DNA from: Lewinellaceae bacterium | GTDB taxonomy: Bacteria; Bacteroidota; Bacteroidia; Chitinophagales; Saprospiraceae | Length of the DNA: 64,000 nt | Assembly: GCA_020636355.1 (NCBI GenBank) | Contig: JACJYB010000003.1 | Span: forward strand, 124,001 to 188,000 | Direction: 5' to 3' | Shown: piece by piece, positions 51,701 through 58,909 of the stretch | Numbering within the stretch: position 1 is the first letter of the stretch | Layout: the number at the start of each line of letters is the position of its first letter | Translations under genes and position numbers: made by a program | Notes under the pieces: model-generated | Seen by the model: only the letters and a program-made list of their open reading frames with translations | What the model was told of the DNA's origin: nothing | Databases searched by the model: none

Positions 51701-54093
51701 GCTCCCGATGAGCACGATACCAGAATTGCATTAGCCATCCCCGGGTCCTCACTGACTCTCACTACTTCACCCATCATCAATCCCTGTGAAGTATAGCGGT
51801 ATAATGATTCTAACCCATCGCTGGTTTGGAAGGTGTCGGCCAGGTTGTACACATCATCCGTGAAGTAAAAAACCTCTCCCGGAACAATGTCCCTAAGTGC
51901 CACAAATGAGAATTCGTCCGGTGATGAACTGTATCCTATTAATCCGATGGCTGCAAATGAAACGGTCGAAGAGGCGGTAGCTTCAATGATAAAGTCGTAG
52001 GGGTTCTCATCCGGATCATCGCTTGCAATAGAGATTGTCGCCGAATAGCTGCCATCCATTATGGCACTAAACGAAACCATAAAGTCCGTAGATGCTCCTG
52101 GCGCGAGGCTACCTGTTGCCGGTTGGGAAAGGACAAATTCGGGTGCACCGGATATGGATACGATCGGCATTCCAGTTAGATTTAGAGCCACATCACCGTT
52201 ATTGGTAATTGTGAATATTCTGGTCTGCATACCACAGTCGGTGGCAACGACTCCGAAATGGGAGTAATTGTACAATGCCGCCATCATACTGCCATCCGGT
52301 ATTACTTGCCCATTTCCGGTAACACTAATGTCCGGCCCACTGGCTCCAGATAAATTAATGTTTGAGAAAGGGACAGTTGAACTCAATCCGCTTGAAAAAT
52401 TGGAACTGTTTTGAAGGTCCAGTTTATCCGTACTCTGTGCCCGCAAACTCGGGTTGTACTCCGAATTATCTGCAGATAATATGGTTGTTAACGCACAAGG
52501 GTGATTACATCCCGGAGTAACAACACTTCCGATACCAATCGCTGAAAAAATGGTGTCCATGGCATTCTCGATCGTTGCAGGATCTGTGGATGCAGTGTTC
52601 GCATGGAAAGCATAAAGCACATCGCCGTTGCTCAGAGAAATAGGAGTTCCTAACATGTCCACATCGGAATTCGAGCAGGTAGACCCCGAAGAACAGGTGA
52701 CAACAACTGAATTCATCACCATGCCTTCTTTCACCACAACGACATCTCCTTTACTGATCCCGGGAGAAGTATATTTATAAATTGACTCAGCTCCGCCACC
52801 GGTATTGAAAGCATCCGTAGCCTCCAGGTATTCATTATCCGTAAAGTAAACGATGTATCCCATCGGAAGATCGCGCAAGGCCACGAATGAGAACCCATCC
52901 GGATTCAGCCCATCGTTGGTATTGAACCCTACTAGTGCAACGGCCGGTACCGGCAAAGCTGCCAGTGATTGACCGGAAATATTAAAGTTATATGGGTTTT
53001 CATCCGCATCATCGTTAGCTATCGTGACCGTAGCGGTATGTGTACCTGTTGCCGTCGGGGTATAGACGATGCTGAATGGCAATGTACTGTTTGCGGGTAC
53101 TGTGCCGGAGGCAGGTTGTGTGACCGCAAAATGTGCGGCCCCGGCACCACTTAGCATAACTCTTGGTGATCCGGATAAAGTAAGGGCAGAAGCCATGCTG
53201 GAATTGCCGATTACAAACATCCTGCTCATTGAAGTGCTATTGCTTTCGGCATATCCAAAAGAAGTGAAATCCGGGCAAGATATTGCGGTGTTGCCATCCG
53301 GAATAACCAGTCCATTCCCGGTTACGTAGATCTCTGGCCCTGTACATGAAGCTGAGATCATCGTAAAACGAGTGGTACTCATTACCTGAGATGCCGAATA
53401 ATTCGCCAGATTTTCCAGGTCTGCCTTGGTAACGCAGGCCGTTCGGTTTGCCGGAGTAAAATGACCATTGTTACCAATTGCTACCGTCAACATGACGGCT
53501 AATGCATTTGGGAATCCACAGGTAGAGGGGTCGACAAACTCTGTAGAGCCCGAAGAAGCTATAATGGAATGAAATTCATCCACATCGGCATAAATGGCTG
53601 TCCCGGCAGAGCTCGAAGAAAATGCTGATAAGGATTCAGTAAAAGTGACCGACATCGGACCATTGATCAAAACTGCATCGCCATCCGAACAATTGACACC
53701 GCCGGCACAACTGGTATGCAATAAATTACTGGTTGTCGCGTCTTCAACGATGGTAATCACGTCGCCGATTGCAAGGCCACCGGTACCCACTGTGTATTGA
53801 ATCAAACCGTCCCCAACGGTAAATTCCTGAGTCATACAATCGAACGGGGCATCCGTAAAGTAGATCTTTTCTCCTGCCGGCAGTGCTTGCAAGGCAACAA
53901 AAGCAAACCCGTCATCCCCCGGGAAGTTATCTACGTTTATCCCAATCAGGGCTACTTTTTGAGCTTGAATGTGGTAGGGTAATCCAAGATAAAGTGCTGC
54001 AAAAAGTAAAAAGGAAATCGAATTAAGAATTCGTTTTCCCGTGATATTACCAAATGAGCAGATACGATTTTGTTGTGTAAATTTTGGCGTCAT
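48649..54093 (-). CDS. Giant secreted protein 2, N-terminal segment: LTD-like, ASH-like and HYR array
   Basis: 1,814 residues. A signal peptide ends at about residue 44 (IQA-Q). Three repeats of a lamin-tail-like domain follow (ALIGINVDNFPGDDGFAFVAL and two others, each with an IYFTD or VYFTD strand), separated by two choice-of-anchor-D/ASH-type Ig domains (SFGYAESNSTSMSRMFVIGN; HFGVVATDCGMQTRIFTITN). Residues about 980-1,814 are an HYR-type array of ten repeats, each with CQNITVYLDGSGNASIT and DNC blocks. If the frameshifts below were repaired, the protein would run to 43415 with about 3,560 residues and end in a T9SS sorting domain. Confidence 0.85.
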   Translation of the reverse strand: MTPKFTQQNRICSFGNITGKRILNSISFLLFAALYLGLPYHIQAQKVALIGINVDNFPGDDGFAFVALQALPAGEKIYFTDAPFDCMTQEFTVGDGLIQYTVGTGGLAIGDVITIVEDATTSNLLHTSCAGGVNCSDGDAVLINGPMSVTFTESLSAFSSSSAGTAIYADVDEFHSIIASSGSTEFVDPSTCGFPNALAVMLTVAIGNNGHFTPANRTACVTKADLENLANYSASQVMSTTRFTMISASCTGPEIYVTGNGLVIPDGNTAISCPDFTSFGYAESNSTSMSRMFVIGNSSMASALTLSGSPRVMLSGAGAAHFAVTQPASGTVPANSTLPFSIVYTPTATGTHTATVTIANDDADENPYNFNISGQSLAALPVPAVALVGFNTNDGLNPDGFSFVALRDLPMGYIVYFTDNEYLEATDAFNTGGGAESIYKYTSPGISKGDVVVVKEGMVMNSVVVTCSSGSTCSNSDVDMLGTPISLSNGDVLYAFHANTASTDPATIENAMDTIFSAIGIGSVVTPGCNHPCALTTILSADNSEYNPSLRAQSTDKLDLQNSSNFSSGLSSTVPFSNINLSGASGPDISVTGNGQVIPDGSMMAALYNYSHFGVVATDCGMQTRIFTITNNGDVALNLTGMPIVSISGAPEFVLSQPATGSLAPGASTDFMVSFSAIMDGSYSATISIASDDPDENPYDFIIEATASSTVSFAAIGLIGYSSSPDEFSFVALRDIVPGEVFYFTDDVYNLADTFQTSDGLESLYRYTSQGLMMGEVVRVSEDPGMANAILVSCSSGASCANGDVVLLAGSFSLTISDALYAFTTSTASMVPTTITSNIMDIHSVIVPFSNTDFVDPTSIHPNALVVHLPINDREYDPAGRNMTVEKVDLTNMANYIAPVTTLSVVPFSDVNGNPPDMTNPSITCPATQTRYLDASCNYTIEDFTSLAIASDDCGSPTVTQSPIAGGMISGENSSMVTLTATDGSGNTASCSFTLMVEDTTSPVAVCQNITVSLDGSNSATVTTGDINGGSTDNCGSPNLNASPTNFTCANIGSNNVTLTVTDGSMNSNSCIAMVTVVDTVGPTAICQNITVYLDGSGNASITAGDVDGGSADNCGVSMLSADPTSFTCSDVGDNSVTLTVVDASMNSNSCLSTVSVQDTTPPVLICQDVTIYVKADGMTDSNNPFLTGMLVSESDNCSTVGGVGVTGPKFYSCSSLGDHNIKILQDDPSGNVGNCIATLTVLDTTSPTAVCQDITVYLDGSGNTSITASDVDGGSTDNCSVTNLSASPTSFTCTDLGANSVTLTVTDASMNSMTCTATVTVRDTVSPVAMCQNITVYLDGSGNASITTSDVDGGSTDNCAVSNLSASQTLFTCADIRSNSVTLTVTDASMNSASCLATVTVRDTVSPVAMCQNITVYLDGSGNASITASDVDGGSSDNCGIGGQSSSPAVFNCSDTGSNNVTLTITDVNGNDKNCISVVTVRDTASPTAVCQDITVYLDGAGNASITGSDVDGGSFDNCSVSSTSASPTSFTCANLGANSVTLTVTDASLNSKTCTATVAVQDTVAPTAVCQNITVYPNGSGNASITGNDVDGGSTDNCAVTGRTVSPNNFNCGNLTPVPVTLTITDASSNSSSCTAIIRVLDTTAPTAICKDVTLNLDPGGIVGVDGYNIVSSSTDNCSLIIPLEGFIIFNCSDIGINSLPFSVRDIAGNTDMCTAMITVQDNIPPVAQCKDITIELDAMGQAVITGDDIDNGSTDNCTITNRTASPDTFTCSEIGSNMVTLTVMDQSGNTDNCMSSVTVRDTTPPTFYAVI
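48700..51110. repeat. Tandem HYR-coding repeats with 240-bp period
   Basis: Ten repeats of about 80 codons. In the core (about 49320-50340) the period is exactly 240 bases: the segment around CCATCCAGGTAGACCGTGAT recurs at 49833, 50073 and 50313 with near identity, and related copies lie 240 and 480 bases before the first. Outer units are more diverged and vary in length. The identity of neighbouring units points to recent unit duplication or conversion. Confidence 0.85.
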
Positions 54094-54098
54094 CTACT

Positions 54099-54119
54099 GG
54101 TTTTTCGTAATCGAAAACC
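54099..54119 (-). promoter_or_regulatory. Hairpin next to the start codon of giant 2
   Basis: GGTTTTCG and CGAAAAACC on the minus strand form a stem with one bulged A around a 4-base loop, ending 5 bases before the ATG at 54091-54093. It would occupy the place where ribosomes bind and could lower or regulate translation. No ribosome-binding sequence is visible outside it. Confidence 0.4.
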
Positions 54120-54357
54120 AAGGTAGCTCTTATATTCAATTAAATAATCAAAAAAACTACTATTAACAAGGCTGAAACCTTGCTTAATCAAGGAAAACTG
54201 CCCTATTCACACACCCACGAATGAAACAATAAAAAGATCGGTTCAATCTGAATACCCGACATCTGGAATAACCAATGAAAATCACCTCAGTTCGGATCGA
54301 GGTCAAAAATCTTAGAGGCTCAAGTCGGGTCTGGTATGCGGGTTGCTCACGATATCG

Positions 54358-55317
54358 TCAAAAAGTATGCGACAACCCAATATTAAACCGTTCTTGAAAC
54401 TGAGTACGCGGGCCTTTAACACCCGTCTCCACCCCCTCGGAATCAACAATATCGAAGAGGATATCTTCGTCATAGACTAACTTCGTGACGATGTTGGCAG
54501 ATAGGAATTTATTGATTTTAAAATCCAGCTTATTCTCAACATCAACGTCAAAATTGCCAAAGCTGTTAAGATGATTGGTGAAGAAGTTCCCAATGGTTTC
54601 AAAGACCACATTTTCCATGATCTCTTTCTTGATTTGAACCCGGATCAGGGTTCCTAGCTCATAGCGAACACCCCGATTTACAAACTCGGCCGGCAAATAT
54701 TGTGCGGCTAAACCGGGGTCATGGACGATGGTAATTTTACTGTTTATCGGGGTGTAATAAATAGAAAATACTTTGTCCCAAAGGAAATAATCCAGTCCGG
54801 TGCCCAGGTTGATGAATGCCGGTGCGAAAAAGTTACCAATCAGCTTACCCCTCTCGCCGGTTTTTTTGATTTCATAGTGGTCGTGAATGCGGGTTTGAAT
54901 GTTGAACAATCCGGTCAAACGAAGGTGTTTGCTGAATTGATGATTGTATTTTGAATCAATTTCAATGAGATCTTCATTTTTCTGGAAAGGGAAATCGCCT
55001 AATTTAATGATCCCATATTTCAGATTGAACTTGTTTTCCCAGGAGCGGTCCTGGCACTTATAGATCCACAGGAATTCATCGTGTGTGCCCAGGGCAATGG
55101 AGTTAATGCCTCCTCCCTTGAAATAGGAACTGAATGCATTTTGTGCCAAAAAAAGGGAGACGGATTTCTTAAAACTCCAAACTTCCGAAGGATTACAGGT
55201 GTCCTTTACTTCCGTTTTGACGTTCGGAGGTGGTGCGGCAGCATCCTGCTTGGTTTGAGCGGTCAAGAAACTTACAAAACAAAACAGACCAAGCAACAAG
55301 ATAGATGCTCTATTCAT
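54358..55317 (-). CDS. DUF3078 outer-membrane beta-barrel protein
   Basis: 319 residues. The signal peptide ends at about residue 20 (LTA-Q). The DUF3078 pattern is clear: WSFKKSVSLFLAQNAFSSYFKGGGINSIALG, WENKFNLKYGIIKLGD, then alternating amphipathic strands and a terminal aromatic residue (LSHTF), typical of outer-membrane barrels assembled by BAM. The function is unknown. It lies 61 bases downstream of truB on the same strand and may be the last gene of that operon. The 264 bases between its stop and giant 2 contain only promoter-type sequence. Confidence 0.88.
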   Translation of the reverse strand: MNRASILLLGLFCFVSFLTAQTKQDAAAPPPNVKTEVKDTCNPSEVWSFKKSVSLFLAQNAFSSYFKGGGINSIALGTHDEFLWIYKCQDRSWENKFNLKYGIIKLGDFPFQKNEDLIEIDSKYNHQFSKHLRLTGLFNIQTRIHDHYEIKKTGERGKLIGNFFAPAFINLGTGLDYFLWDKVFSIYYTPINSKITIVHDPGLAAQYLPAEFVNRGVRYELGTLIRVQIKKEIMENVVFETIGNFFTNHLNSFGNFDVDVENKLDFKINKFLSANIVTKLVYDEDILFDIVDSEGVETGVKGPRTQFQERFNIGLSHTF

Positions 55318-55378
55318 CAGATATTAAAATTACTACGAATATATAACGATTGATTATTATCAGCTTAACGCGGAAAAA

Positions 55379-56107
55379 CTACGAAAGATTATCTATTGCC
55401 GCAACTAAGTTCTCCAGGTTCCAGGCATTTTCCAATTTGAATGGTCCAACCCGCGTCCGGATCAACGATTTCAGATAAGCTCCCGCATTGACCGCTCGGC
55501 CAAAATCAAATGCCAATGATCGGATGTAAGTGCCTTTGCTACAAGCTACCCTAAAATCAATAACCGGCAAATTAATTTGGGTCAGTTCGAACTCAAGAAT
55601 GGTAATGAGTCTTGATTTGAGTGCCAATGGCTCCCCTTTCCTTGCAGCCTGGTAGGCCCGGACCCCATCCTTTTTGATCGCCGAGTAAGCAGGTGGTATT
55701 TGATCCACCGGGCCAATAAACTGCTGTCTCGCGGACTCAAGCATCTCCGGAGAAATGTGATCAATCGGGTAAACCCGGTCAACTTTGGTCTCCGTATCAT
55801 AAGATGGCGTCGTCGCTCCCAGGAATACAGATCCGGTGTATTCCTTGTTATAGTTCTGAAATGCAGACAGTCGCTTGGTATGCTTACCGAGACAAATGAT
55901 CAAAAGCCCCGTGGCACGAGGATCAAGGGTGCCGGCATGACCAACTTTCAATTTGTCAAGTCCTAATTTATATTTGGCAACCGATCGTATTTTCTGACAT
56001 ACATCAAATGAAGTCCAATCAAGCGGTTTGTCCACCAATAAGGTACATCCATCCACCAGATCTTCATAGGTCAGCGGAATCAATGATTCTATTTCAGTTT
56101 CTTGCAT
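55379..56107 (-). CDS. truB: tRNA pseudouridine(55) synthase TruB
   Basis: 242 residues. It isomerises U55 in the T loop of tRNAs. The catalytic Asp lies in KVGHAGTLDPRATGLL; further TruB blocks are LLVDKPLDWTSFDV, QIPPAYSAIKKDGVRAYQAAR and VACSKGTYIRSLAFDFG. It is short, lacking most of the C-terminal PUA extension, which is normal for Bacteroidota. The gene lies 7 bases downstream of uppP in an operon that also holds a DUF3098 gene. Confidence 0.95.
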   Translation of the reverse strand: MQETEIESLIPLTYEDLVDGCTLLVDKPLDWTSFDVCQKIRSVAKYKLGLDKLKVGHAGTLDPRATGLLIICLGKHTKRLSAFQNYNKEYTGSVFLGATTPSYDTETKVDRVYPIDHISPEMLESARQQFIGPVDQIPPAYSAIKKDGVRAYQAARKGEPLALKSRLITILEFELTQINLPVIDFRVACSKGTYIRSLAFDFGRAVNAGAYLKSLIRTRVGPFKLENAWNLENLVAAIDNLS

Positions 56108-56114
56108 GATGTAT

Positions 56115-56912
56115 CTATAATAATTGGTACAGGATAGCTACTGCACCAATAACGAAACAATACCAGGCAAAGTATCTGAGGCGGGCTTTTTGCACCCATT
56201 TCAACATGGAAGTACAGGCCCAGATTCCGGTAATAAAAGCGGCCACAAAACCGATGGTCATAGGCATCCATTCGGTTGAGGCTATTTTCTCCAGGGTGCC
56301 GTCCATAAGATCCTTAGCCATTTTTCCAAAAATGAGTGGAATGACCATTAAGAAAGAAAACCTTGTTGCATTATAGCGCTGAGTCCGCATGAATAAGGCG
56401 GTGGTAATAGTAGCTCCTGACCGGGAGATTCCCGGTATGATGGCAATGGCTTGTGCTATTCCAATGACAATTGCCCGGACTGGGTCCACCAAGTGATCGC
56501 TCTGTCGGATTTTGTCCGACAACCATAACAGAAATCCGGTGAGCAGCAGAGCACTCCCTACCCATAATAAATTGCCCGTAAAAAGTGATTCGATCTGATC
56601 TTCAAATAATACTCCAACGAGAGCTGCCGGAACCATCGAAATCAGGATGAGTATTGCCAGTCTCTTGCTCTCCCAACCTTTTTTCAAAAAAGTATCATGC
56701 AGGATAGCACCAATGTCTTTACGAAAAACAATCACCGTACTCAAAGCTGTTGCAAAATGCAATGCCACCGTCATTAACAAGGAAGCTTCTCCGTGGTGAT
56801 TGTCTCCAAAAAGCGCTTTGAATATTTCCAGATGTCCACTACTGCTTACAGGTAAAAACTCTGTAATACCCTGGACGATGCCCAGGACTAACGCCTCCAA
56901 AATCCGATTCAT
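56115..56912 (-). CDS. uppP: Undecaprenyl-diphosphate phosphatase (UppP/BacA)
   Basis: 265 residues with eight membrane helices. The family signatures are GIVQGITEFLPVSSSGHLEI near the N-terminus (the ExxxE-type acidic site) and IIPGISRSGATITTALFMR (PGxSRSG with the essential Arg and Ser). It converts undecaprenyl pyrophosphate to the monophosphate so the lipid carrier can be reused in peptidoglycan and O-antigen synthesis; it also gives bacitracin tolerance. Middle gene of the DUF3098-uppP-truB operon, 7 bases each side. Confidence 0.95.
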   Translation of the reverse strand: MNRILEALVLGIVQGITEFLPVSSSGHLEIFKALFGDNHHGEASLLMTVALHFATALSTVIVFRKDIGAILHDTFLKKGWESKRLAILILISMVPAALVGVLFEDQIESLFTGNLLWVGSALLLTGFLLWLSDKIRQSDHLVDPVRAIVIGIAQAIAIIPGISRSGATITTALFMRTQRYNATRFSFLMVIPLIFGKMAKDLMDGTLEKIASTEWMPMTIGFVAAFITGIWACTSMLKWVQKARLRYFAWYCFVIGAVAILYQLL

Positions 56913-56919
56913 CCGAAAA

Positions 56920-57240
56920 TTACTTTGCTTTGAAGATGGCGTAGATTTCGATCACCAAACCCGCCAAAATGAAAACCGGGGCAATTACGGTACGGGTAAA
57001 GCTGTAGATACGGCCTGGTTCCCATACATCATCGCTGGGCATACGTCCGCCCATCATGAGGAGCATACCTAGCATCAAAACCCCAAATCCGATAGCCATC
57101 CATTTATAGTTTTCTTTATGGAAAGTGAGTTCAACATTGGATGTTTTGACCGAGCTTGACCTGACTTTTGAAGCAGTAGGTTTTATTTTTTCCTTTGATG
57201 CAGATGCTGAGGTGGTAGTTACTACTTTCTTTTTACTCAT
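56920..57240 (-). CDS. DUF3098 membrane protein
   Basis: 106 residues. A basic, Ser/Thr/Lys-rich N-terminal tail (about 1-45) precedes two membrane helices (about 52-70 and 82-102) with the DUF3098 pattern YKWMAIGFGVLMLGMLLMMGG, WEPGRIYSFTRTVIAPVFILAG. Members are small inner-membrane proteins of unknown role that in Bacteroidota usually lie between ftsX and uppP. Here it starts the operon and no ftsX is seen in the window. Confidence 0.9.
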   Translation of the reverse strand: MSKKKVVTTTSASASKEKIKPTASKVRSSSVKTSNVELTFHKENYKWMAIGFGVLMLGMLLMMGGRMPSDDVWEPGRIYSFTRTVIAPVFILAGLVIEIYAIFKAK

Positions 57241-57381
57241 TGCTTGCGATTCTGTGACAAAGTTACAGGATACCTGTTAATATGTGCTTTATTAATTATA
57301 TTTTTTAGCCAGGCGTCTATCTTCACAAATAAATTCATGTCCATGGGCATGGATTATTGTTAATCACCTAGCTTAGCCGGC

Positions 57382-57975
57382 ATGAAGATAACGCACCTAT
57401 TTCGCTTTTTGTGTCTAGTCGGGACCCTTTGTACGGGACAATTAGGACTTGGGCAGATCTTATTAGACAATCCTTCGTTTGAGGGAGAACCGAAAGATGC
57501 GACCACCCCGATCGGATGGCTAGAATGTGAGAAGGGTACTACCCCGGATATTCTTCCGGGGTTTTGGGGTGTCTATCTGCAACCTTACGATGGGGAGACT
57601 TACGTAGGTTTGATTACCCGCAGTAATGGCACCTGGGAAGCCATCGGACAGCGTTTAAAGGCCTCCCTGAAGAAAGATGATTGTTATCAGATCAGCCTTG
57701 AATTGGCCTATTCCCCTGCCTACGCAGGTTATAACGAACCCATTAAATTCCGTTTATGGGGAGGAGGTGAACGTTGCGAAAAGGCCCAACTTTTAGGTGA
57801 GACCGACCCGGTCACAAACACTGACTGGAAACTGTTTTCCTTTGAATTTACGCCCAATAAAAACATTCGTTATCTCATCTTTGAAGCCTATTACGACACC
57901 AGTAAAAAATATACCCATAACGGAAATATACTGATCGACAACATTTCACCTGTCCGTACGTGTCCGCGCGCTTGA
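57382..57975 (+). CDS. Secreted jelly-roll (carbohydrate-binding-like) protein
   Basis: 197 residues. The signal peptide ends at about residue 24 (LGLG-Q). The mature part has the pattern LLDNPSFEGEPKDATTPIGWLEC..., YVGLITRSNGTWEAIGQRL, CYQISLELAYSP, and LIDNISPVRTC, typical of galactose-binding-like jelly rolls that often sit in front of OmpA or T9SS domains in Bacteroidota surface proteins. No such partner domain is present, so this is a stand-alone module. It is divergent from the DUF3098 operon and convergent with the next gene. Confidence 0.75.
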   Translation: MKITHLFRFLCLVGTLCTGQLGLGQILLDNPSFEGEPKDATTPIGWLECEKGTTPDILPGFWGVYLQPYDGETYVGLITRSNGTWEAIGQRLKASLKKDDCYQISLELAYSPAYAGYNEPIKFRLWGGGERCEKAQLLGETDPVTNTDWKLFSFEFTPNKNIRYLIFEAYYDTSKKYTHNGNILIDNISPVRTCPRA

Positions 57976-58004
57976 CAAATCTGTAAAACAAGCCTTTACC
58001 CTAA

Positions 58005-58706
58005 CTATTGCCGGTCGATCCAGCGCAGTGCCTTTACGTAATCCTCTACATTTTCAATCTGCATATCCTTCAGATTGTTTTTCAGCTCCGGATAAAGTTT
58101 TATCAACGATTTCTGGTTCAATTTAACCTTTTGGTATTCCCGTCCATTGTAGACGAACCACATATCCCCAGGCTGAAATTCATCAAATCGGTCACCGGTC
58201 GCATAGGCTCCCTGGTAGTCTGCCTTATGGAGAATTTTAAATGGGAGTTGAAAAAAAGACAGGTTGTCACCTTCCCACAAAGCCATCAGGTAATACTTTT
58301 TGTGTAGCGTCTGGTGAATGGCACTGGCATCAACCTGATAAAATTTCAGTGTATCATCAGCATTTTGGATCAACTCAAAGAAGTGAATTTCACTTTCCAT
58401 TTTAAAAAATGAATGCATGGCATCCGGTCTTACATACACATCCTGGTTGAATACATCCAACTGCATATGAACATCGGAAATAATTTCTTTCGATCCAACC
58501 ACCTCCAGGCGACCTGGCAGCCATTGATCCACAAAAAACGGTGTTCCTTTAACCCCTTCATAGCGGTTGTCAAAACCATTGATCAACGCAGACCCTTGTC
58601 TGAATTGTTCAATGGCGAGTCGCCCCTGGTTAGGCACCGGCTCCTGACAGATAGCTTGATCAAAGGGGATCCAGATCAATAGTACCGGGATGACTCTTCT
58701 GAACAT
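58005..58706 (-). CDS. Secreted protein of unknown function
   Basis: About 233 residues from the ATG at 58704-58706, directly before a signal peptide (RRVIPVLLIWIPFDQAICQ). The frame is open further upstream, but that adds 32 residues before the signal. The mature part is beta-rich with alternating charged residues (RLEVVGSKEIISDVHMQLDVFNQDVYV, YYLMALWEGDNLSFFQLPFK) and a helical end. Nothing identifies a family. It is convergent with the jelly-roll gene, 29 bases apart, and divergent from leuS. Confidence 0.65.
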   Translation of the reverse strand: MFRRVIPVLLIWIPFDQAICQEPVPNQGRLAIEQFRQGSALINGFDNRYEGVKGTPFFVDQWLPGRLEVVGSKEIISDVHMQLDVFNQDVYVRPDAMHSFFKMESEIHFFELIQNADDTLKFYQVDASAIHQTLHKKYYLMALWEGDNLSFFQLPFKILHKADYQGAYATGDRFDEFQPGDMWFVYNGREYQKVKLNQKSLIKLYPELKNNLKDMQIENVEDYVKALRWIDRQ

Positions 58707-58909
58707 TTCTGTAACTAATTCGGGAAACAAGCGCATTTCTAAATTTAACCTAAAACCTGAAGTTTCTAAGGATTTAATTCCATTAGCCATTCCATACGGC
58801 AAGAAATCGAATGGAGTTTGCTGCGCTAAGAATGCATTGATGCCACTTAAAAATCGGTAGTTCCACCAATATTCTCCTTAATTTTGCGCTTCAATTTAAA
58901 AATTTGCAC

